This document shows positions 25,584 through 34,100 of a stretch of DNA of 64,000 nt, piece after piece. The number at the start of each line of letters is the position of its first letter. Positions within the stretch are counted from its first letter, which is position 1. The notes under the pieces are model-generated. The model did no database searches, was not told the DNA's origin, and was given only the letters and a program-made list of their open reading frames with translations. The position numbers and the translations under genes were made by a program. The stretch lies in assembly GCA_038524795.1 (NCBI GenBank), contig JBCBIJ010000008.1, forward strand, positions 1-64,000, written 5' to 3'. Source of the stretch: CALBPI01 sp038524795. GTDB taxonomy: Bacteria > Pseudomonadota > Gammaproteobacteria > Steroidobacterales > Woeseiaceae.

Positions 25584-26728
25584 CGGAACGCCACGTCACG
25601 ATTGGCGCGGCGGCAGAGCTTGCCGCGCATTACGAGGACCTCGTTAGACGCTACGGCTCACCGTTGCTCGTCTACGACCCCGCGGTGGTGCGGCAGCGCT
25701 ACGCCGAGTTGCAGCGTGCATTGCCCGACGTAGCGCTCTACTTCGCCGTTAAAGCGCTGCCCAGCGAGCACGTGATTCGCACCATCGACGCCCTGGGCGG
25801 CGGCTTCGATATCGCCTCGGGCGGCGAGACCGAGCTGTTACTGCGCGAGGACGTGTTCGGACGGCGGACGATCCACACGCACCCCATCAAGAAGGACGCG
25901 GAGATTCGCAGCGCGCTGCGCTACGGCGCCACAACCTTCGTCGTCGACAACGACTACGAGCTCACAAAATTTGTGCCCTACCGTAGCCGGGTCGGCATCC
26001 TGCTGCGCGTGAGCTTTCGCGCCACCGATGCCGTGGTCGACTTGTCGCGCAAGTTTGGCTGCGCGTTTGACGAACTCCCGGGCCTGCTCGACCGCGCCGT
26101 GGCGCTCGGTATTCATGTGAAGGGCCTGAGCTTCCACGTGGGTTCGCAGTGCACCGACGCCACGAAGCACGTCGAGGCCATCGAGCAATGCGCCGCGCTC
26201 ATGCAGGCGCGCGCCGAAACCGACGCAACACCTATGAGCGTGCTCGACATCGGCGGCGGCTTCCCGACGGACTACCATCGTACGGGGCTCGACCTCGAGG
26301 ACTGGTGCGCCCCCATCCGCGCGGCGCTCGATCAGTTGCCCGCTGACTGGCAGCGCATTGCCGAGCCGGGCCGCGCGCTCGTCGCACCCGCGGTCACCTG
26401 CATTGCCACCGTCGTCGGAAAATCTCGCCGCGACGGCATTCGTTGGTATTACCTCGATGAGGGCGTCTATGGCTCGTTCTCGGGGCAACTTTTTGACCAC
26501 GCGGTTTACCCGTTGCAGGTGCTGCGCGATGGCCCGGTCGAGCCCTGTGTGATCGCAGGTCCCACCTGCGACTCTATCGACATCGTAGCCGAGCACATCG
26601 CCCTGCCCGAGCTCGAGCCTGGAGATCTCGTGATTGGTCACGAGATGGGCGCCTATACTGCCGCAACGCGGACACGCTTTAACCTCCTGCCCGATGCCCG
26701 CTTTATCAACGCAGAAGCGCTCTACTGA
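25580..26728 (+). CDS. Ornithine decarboxylase, alanine-racemase fold (group IV)
   Basis: A 382-residue PLP enzyme of the eukaryotic-type ODC/DapDC group that produces putrescine. The PLP lysine is K58 in YFAVKALPSE, the glycine-rich phosphate loop is LDIGGGFPT, and the catalytic Cys is C330 in GPTCDSIDIV. GPTCDS is characteristic of ornithine/lysine decarboxylases of this fold. HVGSQC marks the stacking His region. ATG 25580 overlaps the speE stop. Position after speD and speE completes a putrescine-to-spermidine operon. Ornithine versus lysine preference is inferred from context, not proven. Confidence 0.92.
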   Translation: MTERHVTIGAAAELAAHYEDLVRRYGSPLLVYDPAVVRQRYAELQRALPDVALYFAVKALPSEHVIRTIDALGGGFDIASGGETELLLREDVFGRRTIHTHPIKKDAEIRSALRYGATTFVVDNDYELTKFVPYRSRVGILLRVSFRATDAVVDLSRKFGCAFDELPGLLDRAVALGIHVKGLSFHVGSQCTDATKHVEAIEQCAALMQARAETDATPMSVLDIGGGFPTDYHRTGLDLEDWCAPIRAALDQLPADWQRIAEPGRALVAPAVTCIATVVGKSRRDGIRWYYLDEGVYGSFSGQLFDHAVYPLQVLRDGPVEPCVIAGPTCDSIDIVAEHIALPELEPGDLVIGHEMGAYTAATRTRFNLLPDARFINAEALY

Positions 26729-26855
26729 GCAAGGCGCTAACGCGACTTCCACCACACACCTTACATCGATAACATCGAGGTACAGCACCCGGTAACTCGA
26801 ACGATGTGTCCTGCGTCTCAGGAATACTTGCCGAGTCACACATTGGAGAGATGTT

Positions 26856-27362
26856 ATGAAACGTATTCTGTTTACCCTAATTTTTTTGACGGCCTCACTG
26901 CCGGCTTCGGCACAGTGGGTGGTCGGTGGTGGCTACCTGAATCTGTCCGACGACGATGACGGCATCGACGTGAGCCTCGGGGCCGTCTACGGCTCGCTGG
27001 GCTACATCATTGAAGGCGAAGGCCAATTCAGCTTCATTCCCGAAGTGCGCGTGGGCTTTGGGGTCTCGGACGACACCAACTCCGGCGTCGATGTGGAACT
27101 CGATACCTTTTTCGCACTGAGTCTGCGCGGTCAATACGACTTCGAGTCCGGCTTGTACCTGTACGCCGCCCCGTCGTACGCGCGTGCGGAATTCACCGCC
27201 ACATCACCCCTCTTCTCCGGCTCGGTTTCGGAAGACGACTGGGAGTTCGGCATCGGCGGCGGCGCGGGCTACCGCTTTACGGACCAGACCTGGGGCGAGG
27301 TGTCATACGAGACCTTCGATGGTACCGACGCCTTCAGCATCGGGGTGAAATTCGCATTCTGA
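26856..27362 (+). CDS. Small outer-membrane beta-barrel protein
   Basis: A 168-residue protein with a signal peptide (MKRILFTLIFLTASLPASA) and mature alternating strands ending in aromatic residue Phe (IGVKFAF), a typical outer-membrane insertion signal. About eight strands are expected (OmpA/OmpW-like porin-fold family). Acidic loops (LSDDDDGIDV) suggest cation binding at the cell surface. The start has GGAGAG upstream. The gap before it (26729-26855) holds no other gene. The specific function is unknown. Confidence 0.85.
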   Translation: MKRILFTLIFLTASLPASAQWVVGGGYLNLSDDDDGIDVSLGAVYGSLGYIIEGEGQFSFIPEVRVGFGVSDDTNSGVDVELDTFFALSLRGQYDFESGLYLYAAPSYARAEFTATSPLFSGSVSEDDWEFGIGGGAGYRFTDQTWGEVSYETFDGTDAFSIGVKFAF

Positions 27363-27366
27363 TGCC

Positions 27367-27418
27367 TGCCAGGGTATGGCTGCTCGCTACCCCGCGGGTG
27401 GCCATGCCCTCTCTGGCA
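27367..27418 (+). other. Intergenic hairpin between the barrel and PLD genes
   Basis: TGCCAG and GGTATGGC at 27367-27380 pair with GCCATGCC and CTGGCA at 27401-27418, with small internal mismatches. It follows the barrel stop by a few bases. No T-run is present, so it is more likely an mRNA 3'-end stabiliser or Rho-assisted end than an intrinsic terminator. Confidence 0.35.
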
Positions 27419-27468
27419 AGACCGTGGCGTTTCGGTCTGTACAAACCGGCTTGGCAGAGACTGAGACA

Positions 27469-29031
27469 ATGACCGGGCGACGCAACGCTACTGGTTGGAT
27501 TGGGTGCGCCCACGGCCGACGGATTCGCCACATCCTGATAAGCGGCGCCTTGGTACTCATGGCCGGCTGCCTGTCGGTACCACTCGACCTGCCAAAGGCG
27601 CGCACAACGGCGATCACAGACAACACAGACACGGAATTCGGGCAGCTCGCGCAAGGCTGGGCTGTGATCAATGGCGATGCCTCGGGCTTCTACCCGCTCG
27701 TCAACGGCATCGACGCGCTCGGCGCCCGGCTCGAGATGGTGGCGCGCGCCGAAGCCACGATCGACCTGCAGTATTTCCTCATGAAGGGCGACACCTCGGG
27801 CGCGCTCCTGGCCGACGCGCTTTGGAAGGCCGCGGAGCGCGGTGTGCGTGTGCGCTTCCTGCTCGACGACGTGTTCACCTCGGCACCCGACAGCGGTCTT
27901 CATGCGCTCGACAGTCACCCCAACATCGAGGTGCGGCTGTTCAACCCGATCTCACGGCGCGGCTTTCACACGCTCAACTTCCTGGGGCACTTTCGGCGCG
28001 CCAACCGGCGCATGCACAACAAGTCGTTCACCGTCGACAACGCCATCGGCATTGTGGGCGGGCGCAACATTGCCGACGAGTACTTTGCGTTGCGCGATGA
28101 CGCCGTATTTGCCGACTTCGATGTGCTGGCCTTTGGTCCTGTGATCCGGGACGTGTCGGCGTCGTTCGATGCCTACTGGAACCACGAGCTCGCAGTGCCC
28201 ATCGACCAGCTGCTCTCGGAGCGCGAGAAGGCAGAGGCACGCAAGCAACTGGGCAACTGGCAGCGGCCGCCAGAACTGCTGGCGATCTACCACCGCGCGA
28301 GAGACGCCGCACTCGTGCGTCAGCTCGCGTCGGGTGACACGAAGATGTATGTGGCCAAGGCGCGGGTGATCTCCGACGATCCGGACAAGCTCGAGCGCCG
28401 GGTCAGCAAGGACAACAGGCCGCTGATCACCGATCTCGGGCAATTGCTGGTCGCGGCGGAAGACGAGCTTGTGTTCATCACGCCCTACTACGTGCCGGGG
28501 AAGGACGGGCTCCAGTTCGTGCGCGATCGCGTGGACAGCGGTGTCCGGGTACGCGTTCTGACCAACTCACTGGCCTCGAACAATCACATCCCCGTGCACT
28601 CCGCCTATGCCAGTTACCGGCGTCGCGTGCTGGATGCCGGTGTCGAGCTCTACGAGGCGCGGGCCGACGCAGGTAAGACGACGGCCGGCCCGGACGCGCC
28701 TTCGGCGCTGACCATGCACACGAAGCTCATCATCATCGACCGGCGCTACGTGTTTGTGGGATCGCTGAATCTCGATCCGCGCTCCATCGATATCAACGCG
28801 GAAATGGGGCTGCTCATCGACGCGCCAGAACTCGCCACGCGCATTGTGGACGGTCTTGACGCTGCGTTGCCTGAGGCAAGCTATCGCATCGTTGCGCGCG
28901 ACGGACGCTTCATGGAGTGGCATACGGAGATCGACGGCGAGACGGTTGTCGAAAACAACGAACCGTTGAGCTCACGCTGGCGACGTTTCAAGGCCTGGGT
29001 GTTGCGGATCGCGCCAGAAAGCCAACTCTAA
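27469..29031 (+). CDS. Phospholipase D-family lipoprotein (ClsC-like)
   Basis: A 520-residue PLD-superfamily protein with two HKD motifs: HNKSFTVDNAIGIVGG and HTKLIIIDRRYVFVG followed by SLNLDPRS. An N-terminal lipobox, LMAGC, predicts a lipid-anchored periplasmic enzyme. This arrangement is common in the second cardiolipin synthase/phospholipase group of gammaproteobacteria. ATG 27469 was chosen because it leads straight into the hydrophobic export segment. An in-frame ATG at 27376 overlaps a hairpin. It probably acts on phosphatidylglycerol or phosphatidylethanolamine. It is the second PLD enzyme in the window, with a different anchor from the membrane Cls at 10221. Confidence 0.88.
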   Translation: MTGRRNATGWIGCAHGRRIRHILISGALVLMAGCLSVPLDLPKARTTAITDNTDTEFGQLAQGWAVINGDASGFYPLVNGIDALGARLEMVARAEATIDLQYFLMKGDTSGALLADALWKAAERGVRVRFLLDDVFTSAPDSGLHALDSHPNIEVRLFNPISRRGFHTLNFLGHFRRANRRMHNKSFTVDNAIGIVGGRNIADEYFALRDDAVFADFDVLAFGPVIRDVSASFDAYWNHELAVPIDQLLSEREKAEARKQLGNWQRPPELLAIYHRARDAALVRQLASGDTKMYVAKARVISDDPDKLERRVSKDNRPLITDLGQLLVAAEDELVFITPYYVPGKDGLQFVRDRVDSGVRVRVLTNSLASNNHIPVHSAYASYRRRVLDAGVELYEARADAGKTTAGPDAPSALTMHTKLIIIDRRYVFVGSLNLDPRSIDINAEMGLLIDAPELATRIVDGLDAALPEASYRIVARDGRFMEWHTEIDGETVVENNEPLSSRWRRFKAWVLRIAPESQL

Positions 29032-29047
29032 TGGCGCAGGGCCCCAG

Positions 29048-29710
29048 TCAATCCCCGGCCTCGGGCACATCCATGGCTTCGATAACCTCGCGCAGCCGCT
29101 CGGTGTTGACGTAACGGTCTACGACGAGCAGTGCGTTGGCATCCGCCTGTGCCGCCAGGTGCGCGCTGCGCGGCATGAGCGGCCGCAGGATGGGTACGAG
29201 CTGGGGGGCGCGTATGTGTTCGAGCACGAAAACGCGCGTCACCCAATCACCGGCAGCCGCGGTCTCACCGGGCTTGAGCACGGGCATTTCGGCTTGTCGA
29301 ATCGCGCCCTCGGGTAACACCGTCACGTAGTCGCCCGTCGTCACGGCCGCGAGATCGTTGTTGTCGAGCACGCGAAGGAAGGCCTCATAGTCCATGTCGG
29401 CGTAGCCGGCCGGCCCGACGACGATGCCGTTGGGTACACGGTAGTCGAGCAGGAAGCGTTTGCCGCTATTGCTTGCCACCACGTCGATGACGCTTACGAT
29501 CGGCGTGGTGTTGTGCTCGGTCATCCAGACCGGAGAACGCGTCTGGCGCACGGTGCGCTGCTTACCTTCCGAGGTCTGCGTTCGCCTGGGCTGTTCCGGT
29601 GACACGCCCACTTGCGCGCTCTGCGGCGACTGCGCCAGCGCAGAGGCTGACGACAGGGCAATGAGAAATACGGAAGCCAGAACGGATACGAGTCGCGACT
29701 GCAGCATCAT
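29048..29710 (-). CDS. Orphan secretin N-domain (N0/N1) protein
   Basis: A 220-residue exported protein resembling the N0 and N1 domains of type II/III secretins without the pore. The signal peptide is at about 1-26 (LASVFLIALSSASALA). An N0/STN-like part follows (IDVVASNSGKRFLLDYRVPN, about 70-135), then an N1-like ring-building part (VFVLEHIRAPQLVPILRP ending DRYVNTERLREVIEAMD, about 160-215). No secretin beta-barrel is present and the stop is clean. ATG 29710 and ATG 29707 are adjacent. It is convergent with the PLD gene and upstream of nothing of secretion type. It could be a leftover, or a partner of a secretin elsewhere. Confidence 0.75.
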   Translation of the reverse strand: MMLQSRLVSVLASVFLIALSSASALAQSPQSAQVGVSPEQPRRTQTSEGKQRTVRQTRSPVWMTEHNTTPIVSVIDVVASNSGKRFLLDYRVPNGIVVGPAGYADMDYEAFLRVLDNNDLAAVTTGDYVTVLPEGAIRQAEMPVLKPGETAAAGDWVTRVFVLEHIRAPQLVPILRPLMPRSAHLAAQADANALLVVDRYVNTERLREVIEAMDVPEAGD

Positions 29711-29779
29711 GCCATCTCCATAAGGTCCCGATGCTGTGTGACCTTGCGCGGCGCGTGGTGTTCCCGCGGAGGCGTACAA

Positions 29780-31195
29780 CTACACGTCGAGGAAGTCGCA
29801 GATACCTTTGGCCGCCTCCCGGCCCTCGAACACGGCCGTCACCACGAGGTCGGACCCACGCACCATGTCGCCGCCCGCAAAGACCTTGGGGTTCGATGTC
29901 TGGAACGGACGAACGGGGTCCGTGCTGACGCGCACGCGACCGTCCGGCCCTGTCTCCACACGGTGCTTCTCGAACCAGTCGGCCGGGTTGGGCCGAAAGC
30001 CGAACGCAATAATCACCGCGTCGGCGGGCAACACTTCTTCACTACCGGGCACGGGCTCGGGCCGACGGCGACCATCGGGACCCGGCGCGCCGAGCTCGGT
30101 CGTCACGACTTTTACGCCCGTCACGCGGTCGGTGCCGATGATTTCGACGGGCTGGCGGTTGAAAAGGAACTCAACGCCTTCTTCTTTGGCGTTCGAGACC
30201 TCGCGCCGGGAGCCTGGCATGTTGGCCTCGTCGCGGCGATAGGCACAGGTCACGCTCGTCGCGCCCTGGCGAATCGACGTGCGGTTGCAGTCCATCCCCG
30301 TGTCGCCGCCACCGAGCACCACCACGCGCTTGCCCGAGAGGTTCATCTCGGGGTCCACCTTGTCGTGTTCGCCCAGCGTCTTGTAAGCGTTCGAAATCAG
30401 AAACGGCAGCGCGTCGTAGACTCCCGGCAGGTTTTCACCTTGGAAGCCACCCCGCACGTAGGTGTAGGTGCCCATACCCAGGAACACGGCGTCGTAGTCC
30501 TCGGTGAGATCGTCAAACGAAATGTCGTCACCGATGCGCGTGTTGAGCACGAACTCCACGCCCATGCCTTCGAGGATGTCCCGGCGTGTCTCGATGATGC
30601 GCTTCTCGAGTTTGAACGGCGGAATACCGAAGGTGAGCAGGCCGCCGATCTGCGAGTACGCGTCGTAGACGACCGGCTTGACCCCGTTGCGCGCCAGCAC
30701 GTCGGCTGCGGCGAGGCCAGCCGGGCCTGCACCCACGATGGCAACGCGCTTGTCGGTGGGCACCACGTGCGAGAGGTCGGGACGCCAGCCAAGCTTGAGC
30801 GCCTCGTCAGTGATGTATTTTTCGATGTTGCCGATGCTGACGGCGCCCAAGCCGTCGTTGAGCGTGCAGGCACCTTCACAGAGCCGGTCCTGCGGGCACA
30901 CGCGGCCGCAGACTTCGGGCAGCGAATTCGTCTGGTGCGAGAGCTCCGCGGCTTCGAGGATATTGCCCTCGCGAATCAGGTTGAGCCAGTTCGGGATGTA
31001 GTTGTGCACGGGGCACTTCCACTCACAGTAGGGGTTGCCGCAATTGAGGCAACGCCCCGCCTGGTCGGCGGCTTCCTCAGGCGAGAACTGCCCGTAGATT
31101 TCCTTGTAGTGGTGCACGCGCACTTCGGCCGGCGCTTTGTCGGGGTCGCGACGCGGGATCTCGAGGAACTGGAGCGGAAATTCGTTCGCAGCCAT
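29780..31195 (-). CDS. gltD: Glutamate synthase small subunit
   Basis: A 471-residue NADPH-oxidising beta subunit of glutamate synthase. It opens with the cysteine cluster GRCLNCGNPYCEWKCPV that binds 4Fe-4S centres with the large subunit. FAD motif VAIVGAGPAGLAAADVL, NADPH motif VVVLGGGDTGMDC and GAFGFRPN-type closing segment (IIAFGFRPNPADW) follow. It starts one base after the large-subunit stop, a strict operon. Together they convert glutamine and 2-oxoglutarate to two glutamates, the assimilation half of the GS-GOGAT cycle. The length is standard. Confidence 0.96.
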   Translation of the reverse strand: MAANEFPLQFLEIPRRDPDKAPAEVRVHHYKEIYGQFSPEEAADQAGRCLNCGNPYCEWKCPVHNYIPNWLNLIREGNILEAAELSHQTNSLPEVCGRVCPQDRLCEGACTLNDGLGAVSIGNIEKYITDEALKLGWRPDLSHVVPTDKRVAIVGAGPAGLAAADVLARNGVKPVVYDAYSQIGGLLTFGIPPFKLEKRIIETRRDILEGMGVEFVLNTRIGDDISFDDLTEDYDAVFLGMGTYTYVRGGFQGENLPGVYDALPFLISNAYKTLGEHDKVDPEMNLSGKRVVVLGGGDTGMDCNRTSIRQGATSVTCAYRRDEANMPGSRREVSNAKEEGVEFLFNRQPVEIIGTDRVTGVKVVTTELGAPGPDGRRRPEPVPGSEEVLPADAVIIAFGFRPNPADWFEKHRVETGPDGRVRVSTDPVRPFQTSNPKVFAGGDMVRGSDLVVTAVFEGREAAKGICDFLDV

Positions 31196-31196
31196 G

Positions 31197-34100
31197 TCAG
31201 GCAGCCTGTCGCAGTGAGGTGATCAGCGTTCCGAGCTCGGACGCCTTGGGTTTCACGAGCCAGAAGCGGGGCAGGTAGTCGCGATAGTCCTCGAGGATTT
31301 CAGCGCCCCAGGCACTGTCCGTCAGCGCAACGTGTTGCTCGAGCAGGCTGCGCAGGTGATGCAGATAAGCTTCCATCGATTCCGGCGACACACGCTGAAT
31401 GTCGATGAGTTCGTGGTTGTAGCGGTCGACGAAGTCGCGCTGCATATCGAGCACGTAGGCAAAGCCGCCCGTCATGCCCGCGCCGAAATTCACGCCGGTG
31501 TCGCCGAGCACACAGACGACGCCGCCTGTCATGTACTCGCAGCAGTGATCGCCGGCGCCTTCAATGACCGCCGTCGCACCCGAGTTGCGCACGGCGAAGC
31601 GTTCGCCGGCGCGACCTGCCGCAAACAGCTCGCCGCCCGTCGCCCCGTAGAGGCAGGTGTTGCCGATGATGGCCGTGTCGCGCGGCACGTAGCGCGCAGC
31701 CGCGGGCGGCCGAATCACGAGGCGACCCGCGGTCATGCCCTTGCCGACGTAGTCGTTGGCATCGCCCTCGAGCGTCATGTGCAGGCCCGCGACGTTCCAG
31801 GCACCAAAGCTCTGACCAGCCGTACCGCGCAGCTTGAGGTCGACAACCGCGTCACCCATGCCGAGGTTACCGTGGGCGCGCGCGATTTCGCCCGACACGC
31901 GGGCACCGATGGAGCGGTTGAAGTTGCGCACCTCATAGCCGAATCGTGCCGACTCACGCTTGGCGATCGCCTCGGCCGTATCGACGACCATCTGTTCGGC
32001 CAGCTCGCCTCGGTCAAACGGCGGGTTGCTGACTTCGGTGCAGTGACGCGGCTTATCCGCGGCAAGGCCACCGTCAGAAAGGATGGGCGACAAGTCGAGC
32101 GCTTGTTGACGCTCGGTTTGTCCCTGCACTGCCCGCAGCAGATCGGTGCGGCCAACGAGTTCGTCCAGCGTGCGAACACCCAGGGCGGCCATGTACTCAC
32201 GCGTCTCCTCGGCCACGAAACGGAAGAAGTTCACGACCATGTCGGGCAGCCCGACAAAGTGCTTGCTGCGCAGCACCTTGTTCTGCGTCGCGACGCCCGT
32301 GGCGCAATTGTTCAAATGACAGATGCGCAGGTACTTGCAACCCAGCGCAACCATGGGCGCCGTGCCGAAGCCGAAACTCTCGGCGCCCAGCATGGCCGCC
32401 TTGATGACATCGAGCCCCGTCTTGAGGCCACCGTCGGTCTGCAGCCGCACCTTGTGGCGCAGATCATTGGCGCGCAGCACCTGGTGCGTTTCGGTCAGGC
32501 CCAATTCCCAGGGGCTGCCCGCGTACTTGACCGAGGTCAGCGGGCTCGCACCCGTGCCACCGTCGTAACCCGATACGGTGATCAGATCGGCGTAGGCCTT
32601 GGCCACACCTGCCGCGATGGTGCCGACACCGGGTTCGGAGACGAGCTTCACGCTCACGAGCGCGGCCGGGTTGACCTGCTTGAGATCGAAGATGAGCTGC
32701 GCCAAATCTTCGATCGAGTAGATGTCGTGGTGCGGCGGCGGCGAAATCAGACCGACGCCCGGGCTCGCATAACGCAGGCGCGCAATGGTCTCGTCCACCT
32801 TGTGCCCGGGCAACTGACCGCCCTCACCTGGCTTGGCGCCCTGCGCGATCTTGATCTGCAGCACGTCCGCGTTGACGAGGTACTCGGCCGTGACACCGAA
32901 GCGGCCACTCGCGACCTGCTTGATGCGCGACATGCGCTCAGTGCCGTAGCGCGCGGGGTCTTCGCCACCTTCGCCCGAATTGGAACGTGCACCGAGGCGG
33001 TTCATGGCGATCGCCAATGCCTCGTGGGCTTCGGGCGACAACGCGCCCAACGACATGCCCGCGCTGTCAAAGCGGCGCACGATTTCCGAAACCGGCTCGA
33101 CCTCGTCGAGCGGTACAGGCTCGCCCCTGGGCGCGAGCTCAAGCAGGTCGCGCAGCGTTGCTACGGGGCGGTCATTCACAAGCGACGCGTACTGGCGGTA
33201 GACATCGTAGTCACCCGAACGCACGGACGCCTGCAGCGTCGCAATGACGTCAGGGTTGTAACAGTGGTACTCGCCACCGTGTACGTAGCGCAGCAAACCG
33301 CCCTGGTTGACGGGCACGCGCTTGGCAAAGGCGATACGCGCCAGCGCGCGCTGGTCTTCTTCGAGATGGTCGAACGTGGCTCCGGAGATACGGCTCACGG
33401 TGCCGCGGAAACATCGCTCGACCACTTCGTCGGACAGGCCCACGATCTCGAACAGCTGCGAGCCGCGGTAGCTCGCGATCGTCGAGATTCCCATCTTGGA
33501 CATGATCTTAAACAGACCCTTGCGGATGCCGCGGCGAAAGGCACGGCCGTACTGGCGCGCACCGTCGACGGTGCCAGAGACTTTGCCCTGTCGCGCCAGG
33601 TCGTAGAGCACCTGGTAGGCCAGGTAGGGGTAGACGGCCGTGGCACCGTAACCAATGAGGCACGCGAAGTGGTGCGGGTCGCGGGCGTAGCCCGTCTCAA
33701 CGAGGATGTTGCAGTCGCAGCGCAGTCCCGTCTTTACGAGGTGATGATGCACGGCACCCGTCGCGAGCAGCGCGTGCACGGGCCGCTGCGCTTCGTCGAT
33801 GTAACGGTCGCTGAGACAGATCAGCAGCATGCCATCGCGCACGGCGGCCTCGGCCTTGGCACAGATGTCGTCCAGCGCCTCGGTCAACGAGACGTCGGCC
33901 GGGTAGTTCAGGTCAATGACGATGTGCCGGTCGGCGAATAGCTCCGGCCCCACGAGCTGGCGCCATTTGCGCTGCGACAGCACAGGCGAGTTGATAATGA
34001 TGTGTTCGGCATCGGCCGCGGAGAGCTCGAACAGATTGCACTCGCGCCCGATATTCGTCTGCAGCGACATGACAATGCGTTCGCGCAGCGAGTCGATGGG

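Noticed and set aside
27376..27468. Longer start for the PLD lipoprotein at 27376
   Set aside because: The extra 31 residues precede the export signal and overlap the intergenic hairpin. A signal peptide should begin near the start, so ATG 27469 is preferred.
29738..31222. Open frame antisense to gltD (494 codons)
   Set aside because: It covers a well-supported gene on the other strand and has no motifs.
31332..33941. Long open frame antisense to gltB (869 codons)
   Set aside because: It is a by-product of GC-rich codon use opposite a well-supported gene; its translation shows no recognisable motif and is rich in His/Arg/Val.
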